DNA of 64,000 nucleotides from contig NZ_JAGJEH010000002.1 of assembly GCF_018100925.1 (NCBI RefSeq), positions 310,001 to 374,000 on the forward strand, read 5' to 3'. Of the stretch, positions 1 to 8,426 are shown piece by piece. The translations under genes and the position numbers were made by a program. The notes under the pieces were generated by a model. It made no database searches. It was not told where the DNA came from and saw only the letters and a list, made by a program, of their open reading frames with translations. Source of the DNA: Pseudoalteromonas luteoviolacea (GTDB lineage Bacteria > Pseudomonadota > Gammaproteobacteria > Enterobacterales > Alteromonadaceae). Within the stretch, counting starts at the first letter, position 1. Each line of letters begins with the position of its first letter.

Positions 1-120
1 GCTTTAACTATAGCTTCTAGTAGGCTTAGTTAGTCACTTGAAATCAGGGCCATCAGAACGTATGTTTTGGTGGCTTTGTTATATGTAATATTTACGGTGT
101 AGCGTATTAGGGGGAAGGCA

Positions 121-1623
121 ATGAATAGCAGAAAAATTGTCATACTAGGTGGAGGAACCGCTGGCTGGATGGCGGCAAATCTAATTGCAAAAAGTTGGTG
201 TGATAAAGACATTCGTATTAGCGTCATTGAATCGCCTGATATCGGTATTATTGGTGTTGGAGAGGGTTCTACGCCGCAATTCAAGGCCTTTATGGATTTC
301 ATTGAAGTCCCGGAATCAGAGTGGATGCCTAAATGCAATGCGACCTATAAAAATGGCATACGCTTCGTGAATTGGTCAACGAGGCCGGGGTTTGAACAAT
401 ACTTCCACCCGTTTCCGGCACAGCCTGATGATTACTCAGCGCCGGCTTTTTTTCATAATAGTTTTGTGCGCAGAAAAGGGGTTGATTTGGAAGGGCATCC
501 AGACCCTTTCTTTTTAGCGACTTATTTGGCTGAGCAGGCAAAAGCCCCCATTGCAGCGGAAAATTTTCCATTTGAAATTAACTACGGTTATCACTTTGAT
601 TCTGCAAAACTAGGGCTGTTACTAGCAGAAAAAGCAAAAGCTTTCGGTGTAGAGCATATACAAACCCGAGTGCAGGACGTGCGAAAAGATACCGATGGCG
701 CAATTGCAGCGTTAGTGTGTGACGCTGGGCAGGAAGTGAGTGGCGATATATTTATTGATTGCTCAGGTTTCTCTAGCCTGCTGATGCAAAAACACTTACA
801 GGTCGGGTTTGAGTCATTTTCAAACAATCTATTTAATGACAGTGCGGTTGTTTTACCGACAGAGCAGGGCAATGTGATCGCATCAGAAACTTTGTCTGTG
901 GCTAGAAAGCATGGCTGGAGCTGGCATATCCCCTTAACTAACCGCATAGGTAATGGCTATGTTTACAGTTCAAAATACTGTGACAAAGACCAAGCAGAAA
1001 CGGAGTTAAGAGTTGCACTTGGGTTATTAGACAGTGACGTTGAAGCAAGGCACCTGAATATGAAAGTGGGCCAAGTAAAAGAGCACTGGCATAAAAACTG
1101 TGTCGCAATTGGGCTATCTCAAGGCTTTATTGAGCCACTGGAAGCCACTGCCCTGCATATAGTTCAAGAAACCGTTCAGTCATTTATTGAATGCTACCAA
1201 GAACAGAACTTTAGCTGTAAAGGGAAAGACAAACACAATCAAATGATGTCTCAAAGGTATCAAGCCATCAGAGATTATATTGTCGCGCATTACCGGGTAA
1301 ATAGCCGCACAGATACCCCTTATTGGCGTGACAATGCAAATAACAACCAGCTTTCAAAATCCCTATTCGACGTTTTAAATACATGGGTGCAGGGTAAGAA
1401 TTTATCAGATGAACTGGATAGGCAGGATATTGATAAATATTACCCATCTGTCAGTTGGCATTGTTTGTTAGCTGGGTATGGTATTTATCCAGAGCAGCAT
1501 CAACTTGTTGCAGCAAGCCAAGCTGCGAATAAGCACGATCTGAATCAAATCCGTGAATATATTAGAAGGTGCGCTTTGAACTTTGCTGATCACCGAACCC
1601 AATTGGCTCGCTTCACTGATTGA
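121..1623 (+). CDS. Tryptophan halogenase family flavoprotein
   Basis: This 500 aa protein belongs to the flavin-dependent tryptophan halogenase family, which uses FADH2, O2 and halide to chlorinate or brominate an aromatic substrate. The N-terminal GGGTAGW dinucleotide-binding motif (residues 10-16) and the GWSWHIP motif (the family WxWxIP) are both present. Lys55 in TPQFK and Glu338 in FIEPLEAT match the positions of the catalytic Lys and Glu of PrnA-type enzymes. The ATG follows a strong AGGGGGAAGG ribosome site. The gene is followed by its own terminator and then by amylase, sugar transporter and glucoamylase genes. From family knowledge, halogenase-like proteins of this branch recur in TonB/starch clusters of Alteromonadales with no known natural product. 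Its substrate is therefore unknown, and a role in polysaccharide use is only inferred from context. Confidence 0.88.
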   Translation: MNSRKIVILGGGTAGWMAANLIAKSWCDKDIRISVIESPDIGIIGVGEGSTPQFKAFMDFIEVPESEWMPKCNATYKNGIRFVNWSTRPGFEQYFHPFPAQPDDYSAPAFFHNSFVRRKGVDLEGHPDPFFLATYLAEQAKAPIAAENFPFEINYGYHFDSAKLGLLLAEKAKAFGVEHIQTRVQDVRKDTDGAIAALVCDAGQEVSGDIFIDCSGFSSLLMQKHLQVGFESFSNNLFNDSAVVLPTEQGNVIASETLSVARKHGWSWHIPLTNRIGNGYVYSSKYCDKDQAETELRVALGLLDSDVEARHLNMKVGQVKEHWHKNCVAIGLSQGFIEPLEATALHIVQETVQSFIECYQEQNFSCKGKDKHNQMMSQRYQAIRDYIVAHYRVNSRTDTPYWRDNANNNQLSKSLFDVLNTWVQGKNLSDELDRQDIDKYYPSVSWHCLLAGYGIYPEQHQLVAASQAANKHDLNQIREYIRRCALNFADHRTQLARFTD

Positions 1624-1688
1624 TGTAAAGAGTGCGGTCAAAAGGTAGCCTGGGTATACCGCGTATAATAAGTGGCAACTTTTCATGG

Positions 1689-1720
1689 CGCGAAGTATGT
1701 ATCATACTTCGCGTTTTTTT
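1689..1720 (+). terminator. Rho-independent terminator after the halogenase gene
   Basis: A perfect 11-bp stem (CGCGAAGTATG, 3-nt loop, CATACTTCGCG) is followed by seven T residues. It separates the halogenase gene from the amylase operon. Confidence 0.9.
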
Positions 1721-1746
1721 ATATGAATAACAAATTAATCACCACT

Positions 1747-1762
1747 TTGAATACGTATGCAA
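1747..1762. promoter_or_regulatory. LacI-family (MalR-like) operator candidate
   Basis: The dyad TTGAATACGTATGCAA reads TTG-N-ATACGTAT-N-CAA with a central CG, the typical shape of a LacI-family operator. Flanking CCACT and GTGG bases extend the symmetry with a one-base offset. It lies about 64 nt upstream of the amylase start, between the halogenase terminator and the amylase-transporter-glucoamylase operon. A maltose-responsive LacI regulator is the natural candidate but is not encoded in this window. Confidence 0.55.
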
Positions 1763-1825
1763 GTGGTTCAACAGAGGGCTACAAGTCAGTAGACTCAATT
1801 AAAATACCAATATGACAACAAGATA

Positions 1826-3664
1826 ATGACAATAAAACCATTGGTGCTTGCACTGAGCTTGATTTCGGGAAGCATGATATTGACCGCATGTCAGTCTGCG
1901 AACGTGAGTGAGCAAAGTAAACAAGCCGAGCAACAAGAGCAAAAGCCAGTCGTTTACCAAGTGTTTACTCGACTATTTGGCAACACCGAAACAAACAACG
2001 TGCCCTGGGGAACAGCGGCGCAAAATGGTGTGGGTAAATTTGACGACTTTACACCAAAGGCGTTGGCTGAAATTAAAGCAATGGGCGTAACCCACGTTTG
2101 GTACACAGGGGTTCTGCATCACGCCTTGGTAGCTGACTATAGTGCGTATGGGATTGGTATTGATGACCCAGACGTTGTGAAAGGGCGTGCAGGTTCTCCT
2201 TATGCAATCAAAGATTATTACAATGTTAACCCTGACTTAGCACTAGAACCAGCGAAGCGTCTTGCTGAATTTGAAGCGCTGATCCAGCGAACTCATGATG
2301 CCGATATGAAAGTGGTGATTGACATTGTGCCAAATCATGTTGCTCGAAACTACCAGTCATTAAGTGCGCCACAAGGGGTAAAAGACTTTGGGGCACAGGA
2401 TAACACTTCATTGGTGTATGCGCGTGACAACAACTTTTATTATGTTACAGGGCAAGACTTCAAAGTGCCGGAGTCAGCAGACTATCAAGTATTGGGTGGT
2501 AAGCCACATCCCTTGGTAGACGGAGAGTTTTCAGAATCACCAGCGAAGTGGACCGGTAATGGCGCACGTGCAGCGCAGCCCCACATCCATGATTGGTATG
2601 AAACTGTAAAAGTGAACTACGGTGTGCGCCCAGATGGCAGTTATGATTTCCCAACGCTGCCAGCTAATATGGCGAAGCAAGATTATCGAGCGCACTATGC
2701 CTTTTGGCAAAGTAAAGATTTGCCTGATAGCTGGTACAAATTCAGAGATATTACATTGTATTGGCTCGATAAAGGCGTAGATGGTTTCCGTTACGATATG
2801 GCTGAAATGGTCCCTGTGGAGTTTTGGAGTTTTTTAAACTCATCTATTAAAATGAAAAATCCTGACGCTTTCTTATTGGCAGAAGTATATAACCCAACCC
2901 TTTATCGCCCTTATATTCACCAAGGGAAAATGGATTTCCTATACGACAAAGTCGGCTTTTATGACAGCTTGAAGTTGCTGATGCAAGGCTCAGGGACCGC
3001 GCAAAGTGTGATGGATGCACATTTAAGTGTGTCAGATATTGCACCGCATATGCTGCACTTTTTAGAAAACCATGATGAGCAACGCATTGCCAGCCCTGAA
3101 TTTGCTGGTAGCGCCGAAAAAGGCAAACCCGCTATGGTGGTAAGCCATCTGATCAGCAAAGCGCCTACTATGTTGTATTTTGGCCAATCAGTGGGAGAAG
3201 ACGGTTCTGAAATGGCTGGGTTTGGCAAGCCGAGCCGTACCAGTATATTTGACTATATTGGCGTGCCTGCACATCAAGCATGGATGAACGGTGGTAAGTT
3301 TGATGGAGGACAGTTAACACCCGAGCAGCAGGCGCTTCGTCAATATTACAAAAAGCTGATGAACTTAAGCTCACTTTCGGCAGTAAAAAATGGTGAATTG
3401 CGCCAACTAACAACATTGGATAGCAGTAAAAAATCAGCTCAAACAGTAATCGCATTTGGTCGTGAAAGTTCGGCTCAACAACTGCTGATTGCCAGCAATT
3501 TTGATGCACAACAGCCGCAAACAGTGACGATTAAGTTACCTGAAATGTGGCAGGGGAAAGTGGTTGATAGATTGGAATCTCACCCCTCGCAAACCATCAA
3601 CAACAATCAACTCACAGTGACATTGGCGCCACTTGCCAGTGTTGTATATGAGCTAGAGAATTAA
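1826..3664 (+). CDS. Alpha-amylase family glycosyl hydrolase (GH13), lipoprotein
   Basis: This 612 aa secreted GH13 enzyme hydrolyses alpha-1,4-glucans. A signal peptide with the lipobox LTAC places the lipidated Cys at residue 22, so the protein is probably anchored in the outer membrane. The TIM-barrel signature regions are visible: DIVPNH, GFRYDMAEM (nucleophile Asp324), LLAEVYN (acid/base Glu353) and FLENHDEQR (Asp417). A short beta domain closes the C terminus. The start ATG has only a weak ribosome site. The transporter gene begins 2 nt after the stop, so the genes form an operon with the MFS transporter and the glucoamylase. The operator-like dyad upstream suggests control by maltose or maltodextrin. 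The exact GH13 subfamily was not determined. Confidence 0.93.
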   Translation: MTIKPLVLALSLISGSMILTACQSANVSEQSKQAEQQEQKPVVYQVFTRLFGNTETNNVPWGTAAQNGVGKFDDFTPKALAEIKAMGVTHVWYTGVLHHALVADYSAYGIGIDDPDVVKGRAGSPYAIKDYYNVNPDLALEPAKRLAEFEALIQRTHDADMKVVIDIVPNHVARNYQSLSAPQGVKDFGAQDNTSLVYARDNNFYYVTGQDFKVPESADYQVLGGKPHPLVDGEFSESPAKWTGNGARAAQPHIHDWYETVKVNYGVRPDGSYDFPTLPANMAKQDYRAHYAFWQSKDLPDSWYKFRDITLYWLDKGVDGFRYDMAEMVPVEFWSFLNSSIKMKNPDAFLLAEVYNPTLYRPYIHQGKMDFLYDKVGFYDSLKLLMQGSGTAQSVMDAHLSVSDIAPHMLHFLENHDEQRIASPEFAGSAEKGKPAMVVSHLISKAPTMLYFGQSVGEDGSEMAGFGKPSRTSIFDYIGVPAHQAWMNGGKFDGGQLTPEQQALRQYYKKLMNLSSLSAVKNGELRQLTTLDSSKKSAQTVIAFGRESSAQQLLIASNFDAQQPQTVTIKLPEMWQGKVVDRLESHPSQTINNNQLTVTLAPLASVVYELEN

Positions 3665-3666
3665 TT

Positions 3667-5157
3667 ATGCAAAAACAAAAACCGCAACTGAGTTTCTGGC
3701 AAATTTGGAATATGTGCTTTGGTTTTATGGGCATCCAATTTGGCTTTGCATTACAAAACGGTAATGTAAGTCGGATATTTCAAACGTTAGGTGCATCAGT
3801 TGATGATATCCCGATTTTGTGGGTAGCAGCGCCACTCACAGGACTAATCGTTCAGCCTATTATCGGCTACTGGAGTGATAGAACTTGGACCGGGCTTGGG
3901 CGTCGTCGGCCATTCTTTTTGTATGGTGCGGTCCTCACGACCTTGTCATTGTTTATCATGCCAAATTCACCAACGCTTTGGATTGCTGCTGGTATGCTTT
4001 GGATAATGGATGCGTCAATCAATGTAACCATGGAACCGTTTCGTGCATTAGTGGGAGACAATCTCAACAAAAAGCAACGCGCCACTGGATATGCAATGCA
4101 GAGCTTTTTCATTGGTATAGGTGCCATTATCGCTTCTGCTTTACCGTGGATGATGACCAATTGGTTTGGGATCAGCAACACCGCAGCACCTGGCGAAATA
4201 CCTGAGTCGGTTAAATATGCCTTTTATTTTGGCGGTGTGATCCTATTTTTGGCAGTAGGGTGGACGATTCTAAAAACCAAAGAATACACCCCAGCGCAAC
4301 TTTCAGAGTTTGAGTCACCAGACTTAAAACAAGCATCCTCAGAGCCTAAGAAAACTATTAATTTTGCTAAGTTTGCATTAATTGGTGGTGCAGTTGGTGG
4401 TTTGATTTTAGCGGGTGTGACGATTTTAGAGCTGGAAAAAGAGCTGTATCTACTTAGCGCACTGTTGCTATCGTTTTCTGCGATCATCCTCATCGCTGGG
4501 TATTTCCAAAATAAACAGCGCACTGATGGTGGGTTTTACGAAGTGATATATGACGTTTTCACTATGCCCGACACAATGAAGCAACTGGCAGTAGTTCAGT
4601 TTTTTAGCTGGTTTGCGTTGTTCGCGATGTGGATTTATACCACTTCTGCGGTAACTAGCTTCCACTATGGTGCAACAGATGTGACATCGAAATCTTATAA
4701 CGATGGCGCAGATTGGGTTGGAATTTTATTTGCCGCTTACAATGGCTTTGCCGCTTTGGCAGCGTTGTGCATTCCATTTGTTGTGAAGCGAGTTGGATTA
4801 AAGTGGGCACACAGTATTAATTTGTTGCTGGGTGCTGGCGCGCTGATCAGCTTTAAATTTATTTCAGATCCAAGCCTTTTATGGATACCAATGATAGGCA
4901 TTGGCTTTGCGTGGGCATCAATTTTATCTCTGCCTTACGCGATGCTGAGCGATGCGCTGCCAGCACACAAAATGGGTGTGTTTATGGGGATATTTAACTT
5001 CTTTATCGTTATCCCACAATTGATGGCAGCCAGTGTACTGGGCCTTATCTTAAGAAATGTATTCGAAAATCAACCTATTTATGCATTAGTTATTGGTGGT
5101 GTGTCGTTTATTTTGGCGGCGCTGTCAGTTGCGCGTGTTAAAACAAATGCGCAATAA
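3667..5157 (+). CDS. MFS sugar transporter, SLC45/maltose transporter-like
   Basis: This 496 aa inner-membrane protein has about 12 hydrophobic segments. The sequence GRRRPFFLYGA after TM2 and the RALVGDN segment before TM5 are typical of the glycoside/SLC45-like branch of the major facilitator superfamily, which imports maltose or similar sugars. A hydrophilic loop around residues 215-235 separates the two six-helix halves, and a second loop near residues 280-300 follows two extra hydrophobic stretches. It sits 2 nt after the amylase gene and 22 nt before the glucoamylase start. It would therefore take up the maltose or maltodextrins released by the amylase. The substrate is inferred from the operon and not from specific residues. 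Confidence 0.88.
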   Translation: MQKQKPQLSFWQIWNMCFGFMGIQFGFALQNGNVSRIFQTLGASVDDIPILWVAAPLTGLIVQPIIGYWSDRTWTGLGRRRPFFLYGAVLTTLSLFIMPNSPTLWIAAGMLWIMDASINVTMEPFRALVGDNLNKKQRATGYAMQSFFIGIGAIIASALPWMMTNWFGISNTAAPGEIPESVKYAFYFGGVILFLAVGWTILKTKEYTPAQLSEFESPDLKQASSEPKKTINFAKFALIGGAVGGLILAGVTILELEKELYLLSALLLSFSAIILIAGYFQNKQRTDGGFYEVIYDVFTMPDTMKQLAVVQFFSWFALFAMWIYTTSAVTSFHYGATDVTSKSYNDGADWVGILFAAYNGFAALAALCIPFVVKRVGLKWAHSINLLLGAGALISFKFISDPSLLWIPMIGIGFAWASILSLPYAMLSDALPAHKMGVFMGIFNFFIVIPQLMAASVLGLILRNVFENQPIYALVIGGVSFILAALSVARVKTNAQ

Positions 5158-5179
5158 AGCAGGCCACAGGGGAGTAAAA

Positions 5180-7570
5180 ATGAAAAAATTGTCATGTTTG
5201 TCGTTGGCTTTGGTTGCCGCAGGACTAATCGGTTGTGGTAGCGCAACGAATACACAACAAATGGAGACTGCACCTGGGGCGCCAGGTGATAAACCTTTTT
5301 GGACCTATTCAGATAAAACAGGCATCGGTACGTCTTATGAAGCCTATAAAAATGGCCAGTATGCAAACGATGCACAAACAGGTGAAGTGTCTAAAGTATG
5401 GTTTTCAATTGCCAAAGGTATGATAACCGAAACCATGTTTGGCCTTATTCATCAAGCGCAGATCCGCGATATGCAATTTATCGTCACAGGTAAAGACTTT
5501 ACCGTTACCGAGCGCGATGCGTTAGATGTGTCTATTGATTATCTTTACAAAGATGCGCAGGGTCGTCCGCTATCACTGGCTTATAAAGTGGTCAGCAAAG
5601 ACAGGCAAGGTCGTTTCACGTTGGAGAAACACATTTTCACAGACCCCGATGGGCAGACGCTATTTGTAAGAGCAAAAGTAGATACGCAGCTGGGTGGCGT
5701 AAAAGCGTTTGTGAACGTCAATCCATATGTGAATAACAATGGCCTGAACGACTCTGCTAAAGTGACTGATAAAGGCCTAGTTGCTTGGGAAGGAGATAAC
5801 TTTTTAACACTGCAAAGCAGCGCTGGTTTTGGTCAGGCATCTGTCGGTTTCACAGGCAGTAGCGACAATTTAAATGCCCTTAAGAAAAATCACACATTAA
5901 CGCGTACTTACCAAAGCACTGGTGAGATTAAGGGTAATGTTAATTGGCTTGCCGAGCTGGGTGAAGTCAAGGGGTCGGCTACTTTTGATCTTGCTTTGAG
6001 CTTTGGTAAGTCGCAAGCGGATAGCTTTGCACAAGGCGCAACTGCGCTAGGCAAAGGCTATGATAAAGTTCTTGCTCACTACAATGGTCAAGGTAATCTC
6101 ATCGGTTGGGAAGACTATTTAGCAAACCTAAAGCCTATGCAGCGCCTTGCAAATTACACGACTGATAGTGGTCAGTTGTTGCATGTCAGTGCATTAGTCT
6201 TAAAAGCGCAAGAAGATAAAACGCACGCAGGGGCACTTATTGCTTCATTGTCGAACCCATGGGGCGATACTGTAGCGGCAGAGCAAGGCCATACAGGTTA
6301 CAAAGCTGTTTGGGTACGTGACTTTTATCAAGTTGCAATGGCATTTATGGCCATGGGCGACCCTGATACCGCGTTAACAGCCTTCGAATACCTTGAGAAG
6401 GTGCAAGTGATGGACGGTACACCGGGTAATCAAGGCGATACAGGCTGGTTTTTGCAAAAAACACACGTTGACGGTGAGTTAGAGTGGGTAGGTGTTCAAC
6501 TCGACCAAACTGCGATGCCTATCATGCTTGCTTGGAAGTTGTGGCAAGCAGGTGTTTTAAGCGATGAAAAACTAGTTTACTGGTACGAGCGTATGCTTAA
6601 ACCCGCGGCAGAATTTTTGGTAGATGGTGGCCTTGCCAAGATTTTGTGGAATGACACGCAAATTACGCCACCCGCAACACAGCAAGAACGTTGGGAAGAG
6701 CAAAATGGTTATTCACCTTCAACCACCGCTGCGATTATTGCGGGCCTAGTCACGGCAAGTGACATTGCGAAGTTAGCCGGAGATAAAGCGGGTCAGCAAA
6801 GGTACTTAGACACAGCCAAACAGTATAATGACACAGTCGAAAAGCTGATGTTTACGACTGAGGGCAACTTGCAGGGTAAAGATGCTGATGGTGAGTATTT
6901 CTTCCGTATCGCGCGTGACGAAAACCCGAATTCATCAACTAAGCTAGGTGACAACAACGGTCGTGTTGGTTTAGATAAACGTCTCATCATTGACGGAGGC
7001 TTCTTAGAGCTTGTTCGTTATGGTGTCAGAGATGCCGATGCGCCTAGTGTGATAAACACTCTGCCAGAATATGAAGATGAGACTTTACCTGAAAACCTGC
7101 GTGTGAAATACAGCTTCACATTCCCCGGTGATCCAAACACGTACCCAGGCTACCGCCGTTATGGTAATGATGGCTATGGCGAAGACGAAGTTAAAGGGAC
7201 CAATTATGCTGAAGGCGGCCAAAATACATCAGGTCAGCGTGGTAGAGTATGGCCTTTCTTTACTGGCGAAAAAGGGCACTATGAAATTGCAGCGGCAGTC
7301 GCTGCGAAAGGATTAGACAAAGCGGAAGTTCAGCGAATTAAACACACTTATGTGCGTGGTATGGAACATTTTGCGAATGAAGGCCTGATGTTACCTGAAC
7401 AAGTTTGGGATGGAGTCGGCGTAAACCCATTTGGCTATCAGTTAGGTGAGGGCACAAATTCGGCAACGCCATTAGCTTGGACTCATGCTGAATATGTCAA
7501 ACTAGTACGTTCTCTGGCCGACAAGAATGTCTGGGATCATTACCCAGTTGTCAGTGAACAATTGAAGTAA
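5180..7570 (+). CDS. Glucoamylase-like glycoside hydrolase (GH15), lipoprotein
   Basis: This 796 aa glucan 1,4-alpha-glucosidase/glucodextranase-type enzyme removes glucose from non-reducing ends. The ATG at 5180 is chosen because GGGGAG lies just upstream and the product then starts with a signal peptide and lipobox LIGC (Cys19). The open frame extends further upstream into the transporter gene, but that part is not needed. An N-terminal beta-sandwich domain (about residues 35-300) precedes an (alpha/alpha)6 barrel. Barrel motifs include KAVWVRDFYQ, GVQLDQTAMP, ERWEEQNGYSPST (general acid at Glu506/507) and LPEQVWDG (general base Glu740). It is the last gene of the amylase operon. Together the enzymes convert extracellular starch fragments to glucose and maltose near the cell envelope. 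Confidence 0.92.
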   Translation: MKKLSCLSLALVAAGLIGCGSATNTQQMETAPGAPGDKPFWTYSDKTGIGTSYEAYKNGQYANDAQTGEVSKVWFSIAKGMITETMFGLIHQAQIRDMQFIVTGKDFTVTERDALDVSIDYLYKDAQGRPLSLAYKVVSKDRQGRFTLEKHIFTDPDGQTLFVRAKVDTQLGGVKAFVNVNPYVNNNGLNDSAKVTDKGLVAWEGDNFLTLQSSAGFGQASVGFTGSSDNLNALKKNHTLTRTYQSTGEIKGNVNWLAELGEVKGSATFDLALSFGKSQADSFAQGATALGKGYDKVLAHYNGQGNLIGWEDYLANLKPMQRLANYTTDSGQLLHVSALVLKAQEDKTHAGALIASLSNPWGDTVAAEQGHTGYKAVWVRDFYQVAMAFMAMGDPDTALTAFEYLEKVQVMDGTPGNQGDTGWFLQKTHVDGELEWVGVQLDQTAMPIMLAWKLWQAGVLSDEKLVYWYERMLKPAAEFLVDGGLAKILWNDTQITPPATQQERWEEQNGYSPSTTAAIIAGLVTASDIAKLAGDKAGQQRYLDTAKQYNDTVEKLMFTTEGNLQGKDADGEYFFRIARDENPNSSTKLGDNNGRVGLDKRLIIDGGFLELVRYGVRDADAPSVINTLPEYEDETLPENLRVKYSFTFPGDPNTYPGYRRYGNDGYGEDEVKGTNYAEGGQNTSGQRGRVWPFFTGEKGHYEIAAAVAAKGLDKAEVQRIKHTYVRGMEHFANEGLMLPEQVWDGVGVNPFGYQLGEGTNSATPLAWTHAEYVKLVRSLADKNVWDHYPVVSEQLK

Positions 7571-7581
7571 TGTCCGCCCTA

Positions 7582-7608
7582 GGGTGATGTGCTAACAAGA
7601 CATCACCC
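7582..7608 (+). other. Hairpin after the glucoamylase gene
   Basis: A perfect 9-bp stem (GGGTGATGT, 9-nt loop, ACATCACCC) starts 11 nt after the glucoamylase stop codon. No T-run follows, so it may be a 3' stabilising hairpin or a weak terminator of the starch operon. From here to 7949 I see no other gene. A second hairpin at 7909-7934 (GGGCCATAG with CTATGACCC) lies just downstream of the small peptide gene on the other strand. Confidence 0.45.
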
Positions 7609-7949
7609 ACTCCATATACCTCAGTTTATTAATGAGTTTATATCCTTTCCTACTCGTACCTGAGTGATGAACAGAAACATATTTAGCTGTTATTTTTAGT
7701 TCAACTCATATTGGATGGCGCTTAGAGAGAAACCTGAATTTCCTTATCGGTTCATCATTTTTAACTAATCATCAAAGCGGGATTCAAAATTTTGTATATT
7801 TCAATCATTACTCAAGCTTCTGTTTATAGCTTTTGCATAAGGGTATGCTTTATTGAGGTGGTTTAGCTTGTTGCGTCGGGTTTTGATAGGACAAGTACAT
7901 TGCATTTAGGGCCATAGTTAATTTTCTATGACCCTAGCACTAAGAGTAC

Positions 7950-8087
7950 TTATGGCTCACAGCGTGCCCAGCCAGTTGTGCACTCCCAAGACCAACCGCC
8001 AGCAATTTGCTTGGTTGCCTTGTTATTGAGTAATTGCTTGTCGCCAGATAAGTTTTTTAGATTGCCTTTCTGTAATTTTAGTTTCAT
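7950..8087 (-). CDS. Small double-glycine-leader peptide, GG peptide A
   Basis: This 45 aa gene is preceded by an AAAGGA ribosome site 6-7 nt before the ATG. The first part begins MKLKLQKGNLKNLS, is rich in Lys and Leu, and runs to a double glycine at residues 30-31 (TKQIAGG). The remaining 14 residues are WSWECTTGWARCEP, with three Trp and two Cys (Cys36 and Cys43). This looks like a leader cut after GG by a peptidase-containing ABC exporter, with a short core that could be disulfide-bonded or modified. Two further genes in this window (starting at 27059 and 61683) share the leader pattern. No modification or export gene is adjacent. It stands alone between the glucoamylase and dGTPase genes, with a hairpin 16 nt after its stop. 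Function is unknown; the RiPP or bacteriocin-like reading is inference. Confidence 0.7.
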   Translation of the reverse strand: MKLKLQKGNLKNLSGDKQLLNNKATKQIAGGWSWECTTGWARCEP

Positions 8088-8426
8088 GTTAATCCTTTGT
8101 TTTTTTGATTGGTTCATAATCACTCTAGCACCGATTGTTAATTTTAAACAAATAAAAGTTTCAAAATAGTTGCTATTAATTTACTAAACTTTTTAAGCGA
8201 CAAGGTGACTTGTACTTCTTAACCAGTGTGTATCAAACCTAGTTATCTTAAATATGCGGTGCTTACAAAATGAGACGTCTTCTCCTAAAAGGCAACATAA
8301 CTAACGTGTTATTGTCTAACGAATGTGGATTTTCCAGCTAGCAGTGCAATTTGAAAGTAGCCACAGCTAAATGTGCAATGTATTTACGATCCTGATTGTT
8401 TGAGCCGGAGAAACGCGAGTAAGTTG
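8088..8426. other. Intergenic stretch without a recognised gene
   Basis: This AT-rich stretch lies upstream of the small peptide gene and downstream of the dGTPase gene, both on the minus strand. It should contain the peptide promoter, but I cannot assign -35 and -10 boxes with confidence. No strong terminator for the dGTPase gene is visible. No open frame here has both a ribosome site and protein-like composition. Confidence 0.4.

Noticed and set aside
1..33. Frame 1 reads ten codons to a TAG at 31-33, possibly the end of a gene left of the window.
   Set aside because: Ten codons with no recognisable motif do not support a gene; the stop could be chance.
121..1623. Reading the halogenase-like gene as part of a natural-product cluster with GG peptide A.
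   Set aside because: They are 6 kb apart, on opposite strands and separated by the starch operon; the halogenase family member is known to sit in carbohydrate clusters.
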